Positions 40,451 to 50,141 are shown, counted from the stretch's first letter. The stretch: 64,000 bases of DNA from Paenibacillus pasadenensis DSM 19293 (GCF_000422485.1 NZ_AULW01000001.1:496001-560000), one strand, 5' to 3'. Translations and numbers: made by a program. The notes: generated by a model not told the origin, from the letters alone.

Positions 40451-40498
40451 CCGACTGAACGAAGCCTCCGTCCCTGCGGCTCCGACCGATCCCGCCCG

Positions 40499-42556
40499 CT
40501 ACTCCTGCTGCTTGCGGTAGAGCAGCCGCGACGCGAGGATGCCGACGACGCCGAGACCGATGAACAGCACCGCCCGCACGGCCGTCGAGACGCCAGGCAG
40601 ATCGACGAAGATGACCTTGATCAGCGTCAGGAACAGCAGCACGATGCCGGCGGCTCGCACCTTGGACTTATGCGCCAGCAGGCCGATGGCGAACAGCGCG
40701 ACCGCATACGCGACCCAGACGGCGGACAGGACGAGCGAGCGGCGGTCCGGATCGAGCGTCTCGGCGAGCACGAGCGTCAGCTGCGTGAGGAACACGAGCA
40801 CGAGCATCCCCCCGCTCCAGAGCAGCAGCGGTCCGGGACCGCCCGGCAGCTCCTTGTGGCGCAGCGGCCGCAGCAGGAAGTACATGGCCGCCCAAGCGGC
40901 GAGCAGCGCGAGCCAGCCGAACGTCTCCTCCGACCATGCCTCGCGGATCGGGGCGTTCAGCACGAGGCCGACGCCGAGGAACAGCGTGGCGGCAGCCGCT
41001 GTTTTTTGCATCCAGGAGGACAGCCGGAGGCCTAGATACAGCGATGCGACGCCCTGCGCGAGCAGCACCGGACCGAGGTAGCGGTACGAGGCGGCGTCGA
41101 AGGCCAAAAGCACCCAGCCCAGCGTCGAGGCGGCCGCGTAGAGGCGCATCCGGTCCTTGTCCAGAGAACGGAAGCCGAAGGCGGCTCCAGCCAGCAGCAG
41201 CGACAGCGCGGCGATCGTCCAGCGGTAGCCGGACGGTCCGGCCAGCTCATGCAGCCAGGCCGCGTTCAGCGCGAACGAAGCGAGCAGCAGCCCTTGCCGC
41301 TCCGGCCGCTTGGCGAACTCCGCATCCCGCAGCGACAGTCCGAGCTGCAGCCCATAATGCAGCAGCAGCGCGCCCAGCACGAGCCAGCGCTCGCCAGGTT
41401 CGTCCGCGCTGACCCCTCCGAACAGCATCGGCGGCAAAAGCAGCACATACGACAGCACATAGGCGATCCGGAAGCCGAATCGGTAGCTGAGCAGCAGCAC
41501 CGCGCCAGCAAACGCCGCCTCGTAGCCGATGAACAGCGGCAGGCTCGGAGCGACCGAGTCGACGAGGAACGGCACGAGCGCGCCGGCGACTCCGGCCGCC
41601 AGCATGAGCGCCTGCGACCGGTAGCGCAGCGAGCAGCCGACGAACAGCAGCACGACGGCGACGTACAGGGCGAAGGCCGCTGCCGGGCCGATGAAGCCGT
41701 ACAGCATGTGGGCGGCGAAAAGCGTCAGCACGAGCACTCCGTTCGCGCCGCCAAGCAGCGTCTGCGCCAGCGCTCGCCGATCCTGCTGCATCCAGCGGAC
41801 GCCCAGCCCGAACATCGCCGCCGAGGCGGCCAGCCCGATCCAGCAGCGGATCGCCGGCGTGATGTAGCCCGCGCTCGCCGCGGCCAAGAAGCCCCACAGC
41901 ACGCCGATCAGCAGGACGACGATGAAAATCCGCGGCAGCCATATCTGGCCGATCTGGCGCTCCCAATCCACCGGCGGCCGCGGCGAATTCGCTCCCGCTC
42001 CGGCTCCGGCCGCCCCTGGCTGGCCCGGCCGCCCTTCGGCGCCCGAATGCGCAGACGCTCCGCTCCAGCCGGCAGCCGGATGCCCTGCCGCCAGCGGCGG
42101 CTCTGCCGCGCCTGCGGCCGAGCTCTGGCCGGCCCATGGAGCTCCCGCGAGCGGTCCTTCTTTCGAATGAGCTTCAAGATGGCCAGCCTGCGGAGGAGAA
42201 GCGGCCTGATTAGGCCCGGCAAGCGGATGCGCCCCTGTCTGCTGGCTGCTGCCCGGCGGATGCGCCCCTGTCTGCTGGCCGCTGCCCGGCGGATGCGCCC
42301 CTGTCTGCTGGCCGCTGCCCGGCGGATGCGCCCCTATCTGCTGGCTGCCTGGCGGAGGCGCCGCCTGCAGGTGGCTTCCTGACGGACGCGCCCCGGAATG
42401 CTCCTCTGCCTGCAGCTGGCTGCTTGGCGGTTGCGCCTCTGCCTGCAGCGGCCCCCCGTCCTGAAGCAGCCGCCCGTATCGGTACAGCTGACGCCGGAGC
42501 TCCCGCACTTCTTCCTCGAGCCGCGCGACCCGCGCTTCCATCGCTTCCTGATTCAT
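40499..42556 (-). CDS. DUF2339 multi-pass membrane protein
   Basis: A 685-residue protein of the DUF2339 family. An N-terminal coiled coil (MEARVARLEEEVRELRRQLY) is followed by about 170 residues of low-complexity Gln/Pro/Gly/Ala sequence and then the conserved membrane part beginning WERQIGQIWLPRIFIVVLLI, with about 20 hydrophobic segments up to the C-terminus. The low-complexity part contains four tandem 11-residue repeats (GQQTGAHPPGS). The family's function is unknown; members look like wall- or envelope-associated proteins. The start at 42556 has GAAGGGGG. It is monocistronic. Confidence 0.88.
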   Translation of the reverse strand: MNQEAMEARVARLEEEVRELRRQLYRYGRLLQDGGPLQAEAQPPSSQLQAEEHSGARPSGSHLQAAPPPGSQQIGAHPPGSGQQTGAHPPGSGQQTGAHPPGSSQQTGAHPLAGPNQAASPPQAGHLEAHSKEGPLAGAPWAGQSSAAGAAEPPLAAGHPAAGWSGASAHSGAEGRPGQPGAAGAGAGANSPRPPVDWERQIGQIWLPRIFIVVLLIGVLWGFLAAASAGYITPAIRCWIGLAASAAMFGLGVRWMQQDRRALAQTLLGGANGVLVLTLFAAHMLYGFIGPAAAFALYVAVVLLFVGCSLRYRSQALMLAAGVAGALVPFLVDSVAPSLPLFIGYEAAFAGAVLLLSYRFGFRIAYVLSYVLLLPPMLFGGVSADEPGERWLVLGALLLHYGLQLGLSLRDAEFAKRPERQGLLLASFALNAAWLHELAGPSGYRWTIAALSLLLAGAAFGFRSLDKDRMRLYAAASTLGWVLLAFDAASYRYLGPVLLAQGVASLYLGLRLSSWMQKTAAAATLFLGVGLVLNAPIREAWSEETFGWLALLAAWAAMYFLLRPLRHKELPGGPGPLLLWSGGMLVLVFLTQLTLVLAETLDPDRRSLVLSAVWVAYAVALFAIGLLAHKSKVRAAGIVLLFLTLIKVIFVDLPGVSTAVRAVLFIGLGVVGILASRLLYRKQQE
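42222..42353. repeat. 33-bp in-frame tandem repeat inside the DUF2339 gene
   Basis: Units GGCGGATGCGCCCCTGTCTG (first 20 of 33 bases) start at about 42222, 42255, 42288 and 42321, coding for repeated 11-residue blocks. Near-identical DNA points to recent slippage. Confidence 0.88.
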
Positions 42557-42723
42557 CGACGTCCCCCTTCCGCATCGCATGATCGTCCTATTATGGCAAC
42601 GCCTTCCATCGCCTGTCAACGCTTTCGACTGGATGCGGCGGCTGTGGATATCATGCCTCATCCTGCCTGTTGCGCGTGGCTCGCAGCCTTTTCGTGAGCC
42701 GGCCGATTCCAGCTGCAAAAAAA

Positions 42724-42767
42724 GAGGCTGTCCCTCGGTCAATGACTCTGACCTCTAGGACAGCCTC
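42724..42767 (-). terminator. Terminator downstream of the araDBA-araM operon
   Basis: Arms GAGGCTGTCC and GGACAGCCTC with a 24-nt loop, then seven T's on the minus strand. It lies over 300 nt past the araM stop, with no gene between. Confidence 0.75.
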
Positions 42768-43081
42768 CGCAGAAAGCCGTGATGCTTGGGGATTATCCTG
42801 CCGCCAAGCGATTCTGGCTCGGCCGCCTCATCGCTGGCTCTGCAGCTTCCAGCCTAAGAGCGTGCTTGCAAACCCGCTCCGAGGCATCGCGTCACGGCCT
42901 TTTCGCCTCCTGCTTCGTCACGCGGGCTTGACGTACCCCCTCACGCAGGCTTGACGTACCCTCGTACGCCTCCTGCTTCGTCACGCAGGCTTGACGTACC
43001 CCCGTACGCCATCGCCTACGTTCCTTGCAGGGATCGAAATTTTCGGCAATATCGGCTTTCTTCGGAGCATGCAGACACGAC
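42768..43081. other. Gene-free region downstream of araM with direct repeats
   Basis: Contains two copies of a block CTCCTGCTTCGTCACGC-R-GGCTTGACGTACCC (near 42908 and 42967) and a third GGCTTGACGTACCC between them. No supported gene. Confidence 0.55.
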
Positions 43082-44548
43082 TCAGCCGAGCTTGCGAAGC
43101 TCCTCGTTGTAAGCGCGGAGCAGCGTGAGCCGGCCCGGGCGCACCCGGTCGGCCTCGAGCAGCGCCCGCTCGACCTGGGCGTCGCTCAGGCCGAGCTCGG
43201 CCGGGCTTCCCGGTCCGCCCGCCAGAGCGAGCAGCTCCCGAATCCGCTCGCCGGAAGGCAGCGAGCCGACGATCCGCTCGATCTCGCTCCAGGCCGGACC
43301 TGCCGCGGCGGCGACGCGCGACGCCGCCTCCGCCGACACGGGAGGCAGGCTGGCGTACGTTGGAGCAGCCAGCCCGGACTTACGGCTTGGCGGCGATGCC
43401 GGCTCAGCCCCTTCGGCCGCTCCCGGCCTCGCCTCTGCATCCACTCCCGCAGCCCGCCCTGTGCCCGCTGCCGCAGCAGCTGCCTCGCCGCTGCCTGCCC
43501 CTCCGTCCTTGCCCGAAGCAGCGGCGACGATGGCGCGGTAATAGTCGGCGATGATCGCGCATGCGACGCCCACCTTCGCGCCGTGCAGCAGCGGCCGCGC
43601 TCCTGCGCGGTGAAGCTCCATTTCCCAGTAGTGGGACAGATGATGCTCCGCGCCGGACGCCGGATGGGACGCGCCGAGCAGCAGCATCGCGAGGCCCGAT
43701 TCGATCAGCGCCTCGGCGAGCGTCTCGACGCCGGATGCCGCTCCGCCCTGCTCCGCCTCCGCCTGCACGCTCACAACCGCTCCGCCCTGCTCCGCCTGCG
43801 AGCCCCCGGCGGCCTCGCCGCCTCGCAAGCGATCCGCTTGCTCGATGCTTCGCCGCAGCGCGCTGTCGGTCAGCGCCGCCACGCCTGCGCTCCAGCCGCC
43901 CTGCGCGCCGCCCGACAGCAGATGCTCGATCCGCCAGTCGGCGAGCGACGTCAGCTTGCCGAGCATGTCGCCGAAGCCGGCGGCGGTCAGCGGAGCCGGC
44001 GCGGCCTGCAGCAGCCCGGTCTCGGCGAACACGGCCGCCGGGCCGACGGCCGCGACCGTCGTCTTGACGCCGCGCAGCAGCAGCGGCGCGCCGAGCGAGG
44101 TGAAGCCGTCGACCGAAGCCGCGGTCGGCACGCTGACGAACGGAATGCCGAGCGCATAAGCGGCGAAGCGGGTCAGGTCGTGGATCGTGCCCGCTCCGGC
44201 CGCGAACAGCACGTCCGCTCCCGCCGGCTTGGCCGCGAGCAGCAGCTCCATGAGCGACGCCTCGTCGGCGACGACGTCCCCGGCGGCATCCGCCGCTATG
44301 ACGGCGACAAAAGCGTCGATGCCCGCCTGCTCAAGCAGCCGCTGCAGCCGCCGGCCCGCCGCGGCGGCCGTCCGCTCGTCGCAGGCGATCGCCGCCTTGC
44401 GCCAGCCTTGGCCCGCGATATAGGCCGGCACCCGCTCCAGCGCGTCCGCCTCGACAAGGATCGGCTCCGGCAGCGGGCATGCCTGCAGCCGCTCCTCCAA
44501 TCCAAGCGCCTCCGCCTGGCGGCGGAAGCTTTCCCTCAGATCGCTCAT
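43082..44548 (-). CDS. araM: AraM/EgsA-type sn-glycerol-1-phosphate dehydrogenase
   Basis: A 488-residue NAD(P)H-dependent glycerol-1-phosphate dehydrogenase of the type found in the Bacillus ara operon. Family marks are AGAGTIHDLTRFAAYALGIPF, VSVPTAASVDGFTS, ETGLLQAAPAPLTAAGFGDM, KLTSLADW, and metal ligands in HPASGAEHHLSHYWEME and LLHGAKVGVAC. B. subtilis AraM is about 394 residues; the extra length here comes from two low-complexity Gly/Ala/Glu inserts (after DRLRGGEAAGG, and a 55-residue one after AAASGKDGG). Both lie in loops. Starts 15 nt after araA; ribosome site weak. Confidence 0.9.
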   Translation of the reverse strand: MSDLRESFRRQAEALGLEERLQACPLPEPILVEADALERVPAYIAGQGWRKAAIACDERTAAAAGRRLQRLLEQAGIDAFVAVIAADAAGDVVADEASLMELLLAAKPAGADVLFAAGAGTIHDLTRFAAYALGIPFVSVPTAASVDGFTSLGAPLLLRGVKTTVAAVGPAAVFAETGLLQAAPAPLTAAGFGDMLGKLTSLADWRIEHLLSGGAQGGWSAGVAALTDSALRRSIEQADRLRGGEAAGGSQAEQGGAVVSVQAEAEQGGAASGVETLAEALIESGLAMLLLGASHPASGAEHHLSHYWEMELHRAGARPLLHGAKVGVACAIIADYYRAIVAAASGKDGGAGSGEAAAAAAGTGRAAGVDAEARPGAAEGAEPASPPSRKSGLAAPTYASLPPVSAEAASRVAAAAGPAWSEIERIVGSLPSGERIRELLALAGGPGSPAELGLSDAQVERALLEADRVRPGRLTLLRAYNEELRKLG

Positions 44549-44563
44549 GACCGCACCCGCCGC

Positions 44564-46048
44564 CTAGCGGCCGAGCCGCCAGGCCAGGTCGCTCCAGCGC
44601 AGCTCCTGGCGCAGGCGCCCCGGATCGGTGCCGCGGCCGATGACGACCGCCTCGATGCCCGCCATCTCCGCAAAGTCGAGCAGCTGCTCCGTCTTCACGA
44701 CGTACGAGAAGCCGGTATGATGCGCGCCGCCGGCTGCGATCCAGCCCTCGACCCCGTCCTTGAGCGTCGGCAGCACCTTCCACAGCGCGCGCGCGACCGG
44801 CAGCTTCGGCAGCGGCTTGCTGACCTCGACCGCCTCGACCTCGTTCACGACGAGACGGAACCGTCCGCCGAGATCGACGATCGTCGCGTTGAGCGCTTCG
44901 CCGGCGCGGCCGTTGAACACCATGCGCGCCGGGTCCTCCTTGCCGCCGATGCCGAGCGGATGCACCTCCAGACGCGGCTTGTCGGCCGCGATCGTCGGGC
45001 AGATCTCCAGCATATGCGCGCCGAGCACCAGCTCGTTGCCCGGCTCGAGATGGTAGGTGTAATCTTCCATGAACGAAGTGCCCTCGTTGCCCGCCATCAC
45101 CTTCATGAGGCGCACGAGCGCGGCCGTCTTCCAGTCGCCTTCGCCCGCGAAGCCGTAGCCGTCCTCCATGAGCCGCTGCACCGCGAGGCCCGGCAGCTGG
45201 CGCAGGCCGTGCAGATCCTCGAACGTCGTCGTGAACGCCGTGAAGCCGCCTTCCTCGAGGAAGGAGCGGATCGCCAGCTCCAGCCGCGCCTGGTAGGCGA
45301 TCGCCTCGCGCTGCTCCGGCCCCGGAGCGACGATTTCATAGCGCTCCGCGTAGAGAGCCATCAGCTCCTCGACCTGCTCCGCCGTCACGGCCTCTACGCG
45401 CTGCGCCAGATCGCCGACGCCGTACGTGTTGACCGACCAGCCGAACTTGATCTCCGCCTCGACCTTGTCGCCCTCGGTGACCGCGACCTGGCGCATGTTG
45501 TCGCCGAAGCGGACGACCTTGAGCGAGCGGCTCTCGGCCAGCGCCGCCGCCGTGCGCTGCCAGCCGCCGAGCTGGCTCAGCACCGACGCGTCCTGCCAGT
45601 GGCCGAACACGACCTTGCGGGGCACGTTCATGCGGGCGGTGATGAAGCCGTGCTCGCGGTCGCCGTGCGCCGACTGGTTCGTATTCATATAGTCCATGTC
45701 GATCTCATCCCACGGGATGTCGCGGCTGAACTGCGTCGCCAGATGCAGCAGCGGCTTGGTCAGCGCGCTCAGGCCGCCGATCCACATCTTGCTCGGAGAG
45801 AACGTATGCATCCAGGTGATGACGCCCGCGCAGAGCGGGTCCGCGCTTGCGCTGACGAGCGCCTGGCGGATCTCGTCCGGCGTCTTGACGACCGGGCGCA
45901 GCGACACCTCGTACGGCAGTCCTCCTTCTTCGTTCATATGGCGGACGATCGCAGCGGCGTTCGCGGCTACCTCCTGCAGCGTCTCGGGACCGTAAAGATG
46001 CTGGCTGCCGGTCAGGAACCAAAATTGATAGGCGGGTACAGTGAGCAT
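44564..46048 (-). CDS. araA: L-arabinose isomerase
   Basis: A 494-residue isomerase converting L-arabinose to L-ribulose. It opens YQFWFLTGSQHLYGPETL, continues VVKTPDEIRQAL, GVITWMHTFSPSKMWIGGL, QFSRDIPWDEIDMDYMN, GDREHGFITARM, and carries the metal-site residues in GFTAFTTTFEDL and EDYTYHLEPGNELVLGAHMLE, ending with AGGAHHTGFSY. Length is typical. ATG at 46048 follows GAGGCTGAC, 16 nt after the araB stop. Confidence 0.96.
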   Translation of the reverse strand: MLTVPAYQFWFLTGSQHLYGPETLQEVAANAAAIVRHMNEEGGLPYEVSLRPVVKTPDEIRQALVSASADPLCAGVITWMHTFSPSKMWIGGLSALTKPLLHLATQFSRDIPWDEIDMDYMNTNQSAHGDREHGFITARMNVPRKVVFGHWQDASVLSQLGGWQRTAAALAESRSLKVVRFGDNMRQVAVTEGDKVEAEIKFGWSVNTYGVGDLAQRVEAVTAEQVEELMALYAERYEIVAPGPEQREAIAYQARLELAIRSFLEEGGFTAFTTTFEDLHGLRQLPGLAVQRLMEDGYGFAGEGDWKTAALVRLMKVMAGNEGTSFMEDYTYHLEPGNELVLGAHMLEICPTIAADKPRLEVHPLGIGGKEDPARMVFNGRAGEALNATIVDLGGRFRLVVNEVEAVEVSKPLPKLPVARALWKVLPTLKDGVEGWIAAGGAHHTGFSYVVKTEQLLDFAEMAGIEAVVIGRGTDPGRLRQELRWSDLAWRLGR

Positions 46049-46064
46049 AATGTCAGCCTCGCTT

Positions 46065-47768
46065 TCAGTTGGTGGTTGGGGATGCTTCCGCATGAGCCGC
46101 CGATTTTGCGGTCTCGCGGATCGACTTGAGCGTCTTCATGACCGGGTTCGCGCCGCGGCCGAAATAGTCGTGCAGCTTGCTGTACTCCTCGTACAGGCGC
46201 TCGTAGACGGCTTGATTTTCCGGAATCGGATGATAGCTCTCTTCCTTGACCCGCGCCATCGCGGCGGCGGCTTCGACGATCGTCGCGTAGCCGCCCGCCT
46301 CCTCGCCGGCCGCGACCGCGGCGAACATCGCCGCGCCGAGCGCCGGCGTCTGCCGCGAGTCGGCGATGCGGATCTCGCGCCCGGTCACGTCGGCGTAGAT
46401 CTGCATGAGCAGGCGGTTTTTCTGCGGCAGGCCGCCGCAGGCGTACAGCACGTCGACCGGCACGCCGCTGCCGTGGAAGGCGTCGACGATCTTGCGCGTG
46501 CCGTAGGCCGTCGCCTCGAGCAGCGCGCGGTAGATCTCCTCGGGGCGCGTCTGCAGCGAATAGCCGAGCAGCACGCCGGTCAGGTCGGTGTCGACGAGCA
46601 CGGATCGGTTGCCGTTCCACCAGTCGAGCGCGAGCAGGCCGGATTCGCCCGGACGGGACCTGGACGCCTCCGCCTCGAGCCACTCGTGCACGCCGACGCC
46701 CGCGTTTTCCGCCGCCTCGCGCACATAGGCCGGCACGCCCTCGGTCACATACCACTCGAAAATGTCGCCGACCGCCGACTGGCCGGCCTCATACCCGTAG
46801 TAGCCCGGGATGATGCCGTCCTCGACGACGCCGCACATGCCCTCCACCTCGCGCTCCTCCGTGCCGAGCAGCATGTGGCAGATCGACGTGCCCATCGCCA
46901 TGACGAGCTTGCCCGGCGTCACGACGCCGACCGCCGGCACGGCCGCATGGGCGTCGACGTTGCCGACCGCGACCGCGATGCCCGCCCGCAGGCCGGTGCG
47001 CTCCGCCATCTCCGGCGTGAGGCCGCCGGCGCGCGTGCCGAGCGGCACGATGTCGCCGCGCAGCTTCGTTTCCGCCAGCCGCTCCAGCCTCGGATCAAGC
47101 GCTTTCAGGAAATCCCCGCTCGGATAGCCGTCCTGCTTGTGCCAGATCGACTTGTAGCCCGCCGTGCAGCTGTTGCGCAGCGTCACGCCCGTCAGCTGCG
47201 AGATGACCCAGTCGGTCGCCTCCAGGAACAGGTCCGTCTCTTCGTAAATATGCGGAGCCTCGTCGAGGATCTGCCAGATCTTGGCGAACATCCATTCCGA
47301 GGAGATCTTGCCGCCGTAGCGGGCCAGCCAGCGCTCTCCGCGCTCGGCCGCGATCTCGTTGAGCCGGTTCGCCTCGTCCTGCGCGGCGTGATGCTTCCAC
47401 AGCTTGACCCAGCTGTGCGGGTCCGCGCTATGCGCCGGCAGCAGGCAGAGCGGCGTGCCGCTCTCGTCGACCGGCAGCATCGTGCAGGCCGTGAAGTCGA
47501 TGCCGATGCCGATCACCTCGGCCGGATCGATGCCGGACTGCCGCAGCACCTCCGGGATCGAGCGCTCGAGCACGGCGATGTAGTCGCCGGGATGCTGCAG
47601 CGCCCAGTCGTCCTCCAGCAGCTGGCCCGTTCCGGGCAGCTTGCGGTCGATCACATGATGCGGATAGGGCGTCACATGATCCGCGATCTCCGCCCCGTTC
47701 GCCAGATTCACTAGCACGGCGCGTCCGGACTGCGTGCCGTAATCGACGCCGATTGCATACTTGGCCAT
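46065..47768 (-). CDS. araB: L-ribulokinase
   Basis: A 567-residue FGGY kinase that phosphorylates L-ribulose at O5. Signatures: the phosphate-1 motif [81 protein letters not shown] and the C-terminal [20 protein letters not shown]. It lies 12 nt after araD and is followed by araA, the Bacillus-like order apart from araD being first. Confidence 0.96.
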   Translation of the reverse strand: MAKYAIGVDYGTQSGRAVLVNLANGAEIADHVTPYPHHVIDRKLPGTGQLLEDDWALQHPGDYIAVLERSIPEVLRQSGIDPAEVIGIGIDFTACTMLPVDESGTPLCLLPAHSADPHSWVKLWKHHAAQDEANRLNEIAAERGERWLARYGGKISSEWMFAKIWQILDEAPHIYEETDLFLEATDWVISQLTGVTLRNSCTAGYKSIWHKQDGYPSGDFLKALDPRLERLAETKLRGDIVPLGTRAGGLTPEMAERTGLRAGIAVAVGNVDAHAAVPAVGVVTPGKLVMAMGTSICHMLLGTEEREVEGMCGVVEDGIIPGYYGYEAGQSAVGDIFEWYVTEGVPAYVREAAENAGVGVHEWLEAEASRSRPGESGLLALDWWNGNRSVLVDTDLTGVLLGYSLQTRPEEIYRALLEATAYGTRKIVDAFHGSGVPVDVLYACGGLPQKNRLLMQIYADVTGREIRIADSRQTPALGAAMFAAVAAGEEAGGYATIVEAAAAMARVKEESYHPIPENQAVYERLYEEYSKLHDYFGRGANPVMKTLKSIRETAKSAAHAEASPTTN

Positions 47769-47780
47769 CCTGATCTCCTC

Positions 47781-48476
47781 CTAGGTCGTGGTCTGTCCGT
47801 AATAAGCGCCCGCGCCGTGCTTGCGCAGGTAATGCCGGTCGAGCAGGCTGGCCGCCATCGGCTGCGCCTCGGGGCGGAGCTGGAACGTATGGTACGCCAT
47901 CTTGGCGACCTCCTCCAGCACGACCGCGTTGTGCACCGCCTTGGCCGGCGTCTTGCCCCACACGAACGGCGCGTGGGCGTGGACGAGCACGCCCGGGATG
48001 TCGTCCGGCTCGCGCCGTGCGAACGTCTCCACGATCACGCGGCCCGTCTCCTCCTCATAAGCGCCTGCGATCTCCTCATCGAGCATCGGACGCGTGCACG
48101 GGATCTCTCCGTAGAAATAATCCGCGTGCGTCGTGCCGAGCGCCGGAATCGGACGTCCAGCCTGCGCCCACGAGGTCGCCCACGGCGAATGCGTATGGAC
48201 GATGCCGCCGATGCCGGGAAACGCCTCGTACAATACCAGATGGGTCGCCGTATCCGAGGACGGCTTCCACTTGCCCTCCACGACGGCCCCCTTGCGGTCG
48301 ACGACGACCATGTCCTCGGCCAGCATGTCGCTGTAGGCGATTCCGCTCGGCTTGATGACGACAAGTCCGGTCTCCCGGTCGATGCCGCTTACGTTGCCCC
48401 ATGTAAACGTGACCAGCCCGTGGCGCGGCAAGTCGAGGTTTGCTTCCAGCACCTCTTGCTTCAGCTGCTCCAGCAT
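47781..48476 (-). CDS. araD: L-ribulose-5-phosphate 4-epimerase
   Basis: A 231-residue class II aldolase-type epimerase giving D-xylulose 5-phosphate. [15 protein letters not shown] and [13 protein letters not shown] begin the fold; zinc ligands are in [15 protein letters not shown] and [12 protein letters not shown]; the C-terminal [14 protein letters not shown] matches E. coli and B. subtilis AraD. ATG at 48476 has AAGGGAG 9 nt upstream, and the length equals B. subtilis AraD (229); upstream in-frame ATGs would start before or within the promoter. It is the first gene of the araDBA-araM operon. Confidence 0.95.
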   Translation of the reverse strand: MLEQLKQEVLEANLDLPRHGLVTFTWGNVSGIDRETGLVVIKPSGIAYSDMLAEDMVVVDRKGAVVEGKWKPSSDTATHLVLYEAFPGIGGIVHTHSPWATSWAQAGRPIPALGTTHADYFYGEIPCTRPMLDEEIAGAYEEETGRVIVETFARREPDDIPGVLVHAHAPFVWGKTPAKAVHNAVVLEEVAKMAYHTFQLRPEAQPMAASLLDRHYLRKHGAGAYYGQTTT

Positions 48477-48509
48477 GCCTGCATGCTCCCTTCGCATGAA
48501 TATGCCCTT

Positions 48510-48538
48510 AGTATAAACTTGTATGTACATGTTGGGAA
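48510..48538 (-). promoter_or_regulatory. Promoter of the araDBA-araM operon with AraR box
   Basis: Minus strand: -35 TTCCCA (48538-48533), 17-nt spacer, -10 TATACT (48515-48510). An AraR-like box ACTTGTATGTACATGTT (48517-48533) fills the spacer; compare the B. subtilis ATTTGTACGTACAAAT consensus. Confidence 0.8.
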
Positions 48539-48559
48539 GATCTTTTTTATTGCTGCATA

Positions 48560-48575
48560 GTGGTATGTACAAGAA
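48560..48575. promoter_or_regulatory. Second AraR-like box upstream of araD
   Basis: GTGGTATGTACAAGAA, centred about 43 bp upstream of the first box. Paired boxes four helical turns apart are typical of AraR cooperative binding. It overlaps the left foot of the GH43 terminator. Confidence 0.65.
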
Positions 48576-48600
48576 AGGACGGCTTTCGCCGTCCTTTCTT
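48571..48600 (-). terminator. Terminator of the GH43/CBM32 gene
   Basis: Thirteen-bp perfect stem AAGAAAGGACGGC with its complement, loop TTTC. It ends the upstream gene on the minus strand just before the ara promoter. Confidence 0.85.
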
Positions 48601-48675
48601 GTCGCCGGGAGCCTCGTTCCGAGCGCGAGGCTCCCGGCCGACGCTTCGATATTGGCCTACGGTTACGGGTAACGG

Positions 48676-50103
48676 TTAAGTGCCGAAAACCTTGACCTCC
48701 CACAGCTGCGGCGTATACCAGTTGCCGGGATTGTTCCACAAAACGGCGTCGACCATGTTGATGCGGACGTAGCGGGCTGTCGCCGTCAGCGAGTCCGAAG
48801 TGAAGCCGTACGTCGTATTCCCCGTCCGGTCCAGAGCGACGGTCCAGTTGACGTTGTCGCTGCTCGTCTCGATCTTGTACTTGTAGAACGCTTCGGAGCC
48901 TTTGTACATGTACCATGAAATCTGCACGTTCTTGATGCTTTTGACCGCGCCGAGATCGACTTGCCACCAGTGCGGCCACGTCACTCCCGTCGCCACCCAG
49001 CCCGTCTGGTAATTGCCGTCATTGGCGCGGCTCGCCGGATAGGCGGCCTGCGCGGTCTGCGCGGTCGCCGGCTTGCCTTGAGAGAGCAGCGTCCCGTTGT
49101 TGACTCCGGCGACGAAGCCCGTGTCCGCGTCCACCTGGATCTGATCCGAGTACGTCAGCGAGGCGCTCGTCCCGTTCAGCACGAGCGGCAGCCAGACGTA
49201 TCTGGAATCGCCAAGCGCGCTCGGATTCCAGCGGTCGCCGACATAGATCGCGTTGGAGCCGCTGGAGCCCTGGATCGTGAAGATGAAGGCCGGCTGGGTG
49301 TAGAACGTGGACGGATCGCCGATCGGCTGCAAGGCCGACCAAGGCCCGTTCAGGCTCGTCGCGGTGGAGTACATCGCCTGGTTCGGGTACCAGCCCGTCG
49401 CGCCCGACGTGATGAGGTAGTAGAGCGAGCCTTTTTTGACGATGGCCGGAGCCTCGCGATGATCGCCTTCATAGATCATGTTCATCTCTTGCGCGATGCC
49501 CAGATAATCCGGCGTCAGCTTGTACAGGCGCAGGTTGTAGTTGTTGTCGGAGGAGGAGAACAGATAGGCTTGTCCATCCGTGTCCTTGAAAATCGTCATG
49601 TCGCGCGATTCCTTGCTGTTGGGCCGGAAGCTGCCATGGTAGGTGAACGGTCCTATCGGGGAAGAGGAGGAAGCGACCGCGACGCGAGCCAGCGTGTAGC
49701 CGTTGCCGTCCTCGTAGTGGGCCCACAGCACGTACTTATTCGTCGCCTCGTTATAGATGACTTTGGGACGCTCGATCTTGGCGGACGCCAGCTCCGGGCT
49801 GGATGCCGTCGTCAGGGCGTAGCTGCGCCATGTCCAGTTTTTCAGGTTCGTGGAGGAGTACACCGTGACGGCCTTGAAGTTCGCGCTGTTGTGGATCTTG
49901 TCCTCTCCATACCAGTAGTAGGTCGAGCCGACCTGCAGGATGGAGCCGGCATGGGCTTGGAACGAGGCATTGTTCACATCCTTCCACGGCGTGCCGTTCG
50001 CGATCGTCTGGACCGCGGCGCTCGCTTCTTTCGGCGACTGCAGCGTCAGGCATGGGGCGATCAAGGCGAGCAGCAAAATGAGCTTGAGCCAGCTTTTCAT
50101 CAT
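48676..50103 (-). CDS. Secreted GH43 (subfamily 24-like) exo-beta-1,3-galactanase with CBM32
   Basis: A 475-residue exported enzyme. Signal peptide 1-29 (SWLKLILLLALIAPCLTLQS). The GH43 five-bladed propeller (about 35-325) begins GTPWKDVNNASFQAHAGSIL and VGSTYYWYGEDK, the pattern of subfamily 24 exo-beta-1,3-galactanases, then SAKIERPKVIYNEATNKYVL, DMTIFKDTDGQAYLFSSSDN, YEGDHREAPAIVKKG and DRWNPSALGDSRYVWLPL. A C-terminal F5/8 type C (CBM32) domain (about 345-475) has WWQVDLGAVKSIKNVQISWY. It should trim the galactan backbone of arabinogalactan, releasing galactose. A cre site precedes it, so glucose repression by CcpA is likely. Confidence 0.88.
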   Translation of the reverse strand: MMKSWLKLILLLALIAPCLTLQSPKEASAAVQTIANGTPWKDVNNASFQAHAGSILQVGSTYYWYGEDKIHNSANFKAVTVYSSTNLKNWTWRSYALTTASSPELASAKIERPKVIYNEATNKYVLWAHYEDGNGYTLARVAVASSSSPIGPFTYHGSFRPNSKESRDMTIFKDTDGQAYLFSSSDNNYNLRLYKLTPDYLGIAQEMNMIYEGDHREAPAIVKKGSLYYLITSGATGWYPNQAMYSTATSLNGPWSALQPIGDPSTFYTQPAFIFTIQGSSGSNAIYVGDRWNPSALGDSRYVWLPLVLNGTSASLTYSDQIQVDADTGFVAGVNNGTLLSQGKPATAQTAQAAYPASRANDGNYQTGWVATGVTWPHWWQVDLGAVKSIKNVQISWYMYKGSEAFYKYKIETSSDNVNWTVALDRTGNTTYGFTSDSLTATARYVRINMVDAVLWNNPGNWYTPQLWEVKVFGT

Positions 50104-50126
50104 TCTCCCTCTTTCTTCACGTCAAT

Positions 50127-50141
50127 TTGGAAGCGCTTCCT
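50127..50141. promoter_or_regulatory. CcpA catabolite-responsive element (cre)
   Basis: TTGGAAGCGCTTCCT matches the degenerate cre consensus at every position and contains the perfect palindrome GGAAGCGCTTCC, 24 nt upstream of the GH43/CBM32 start. Confidence 0.8.
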
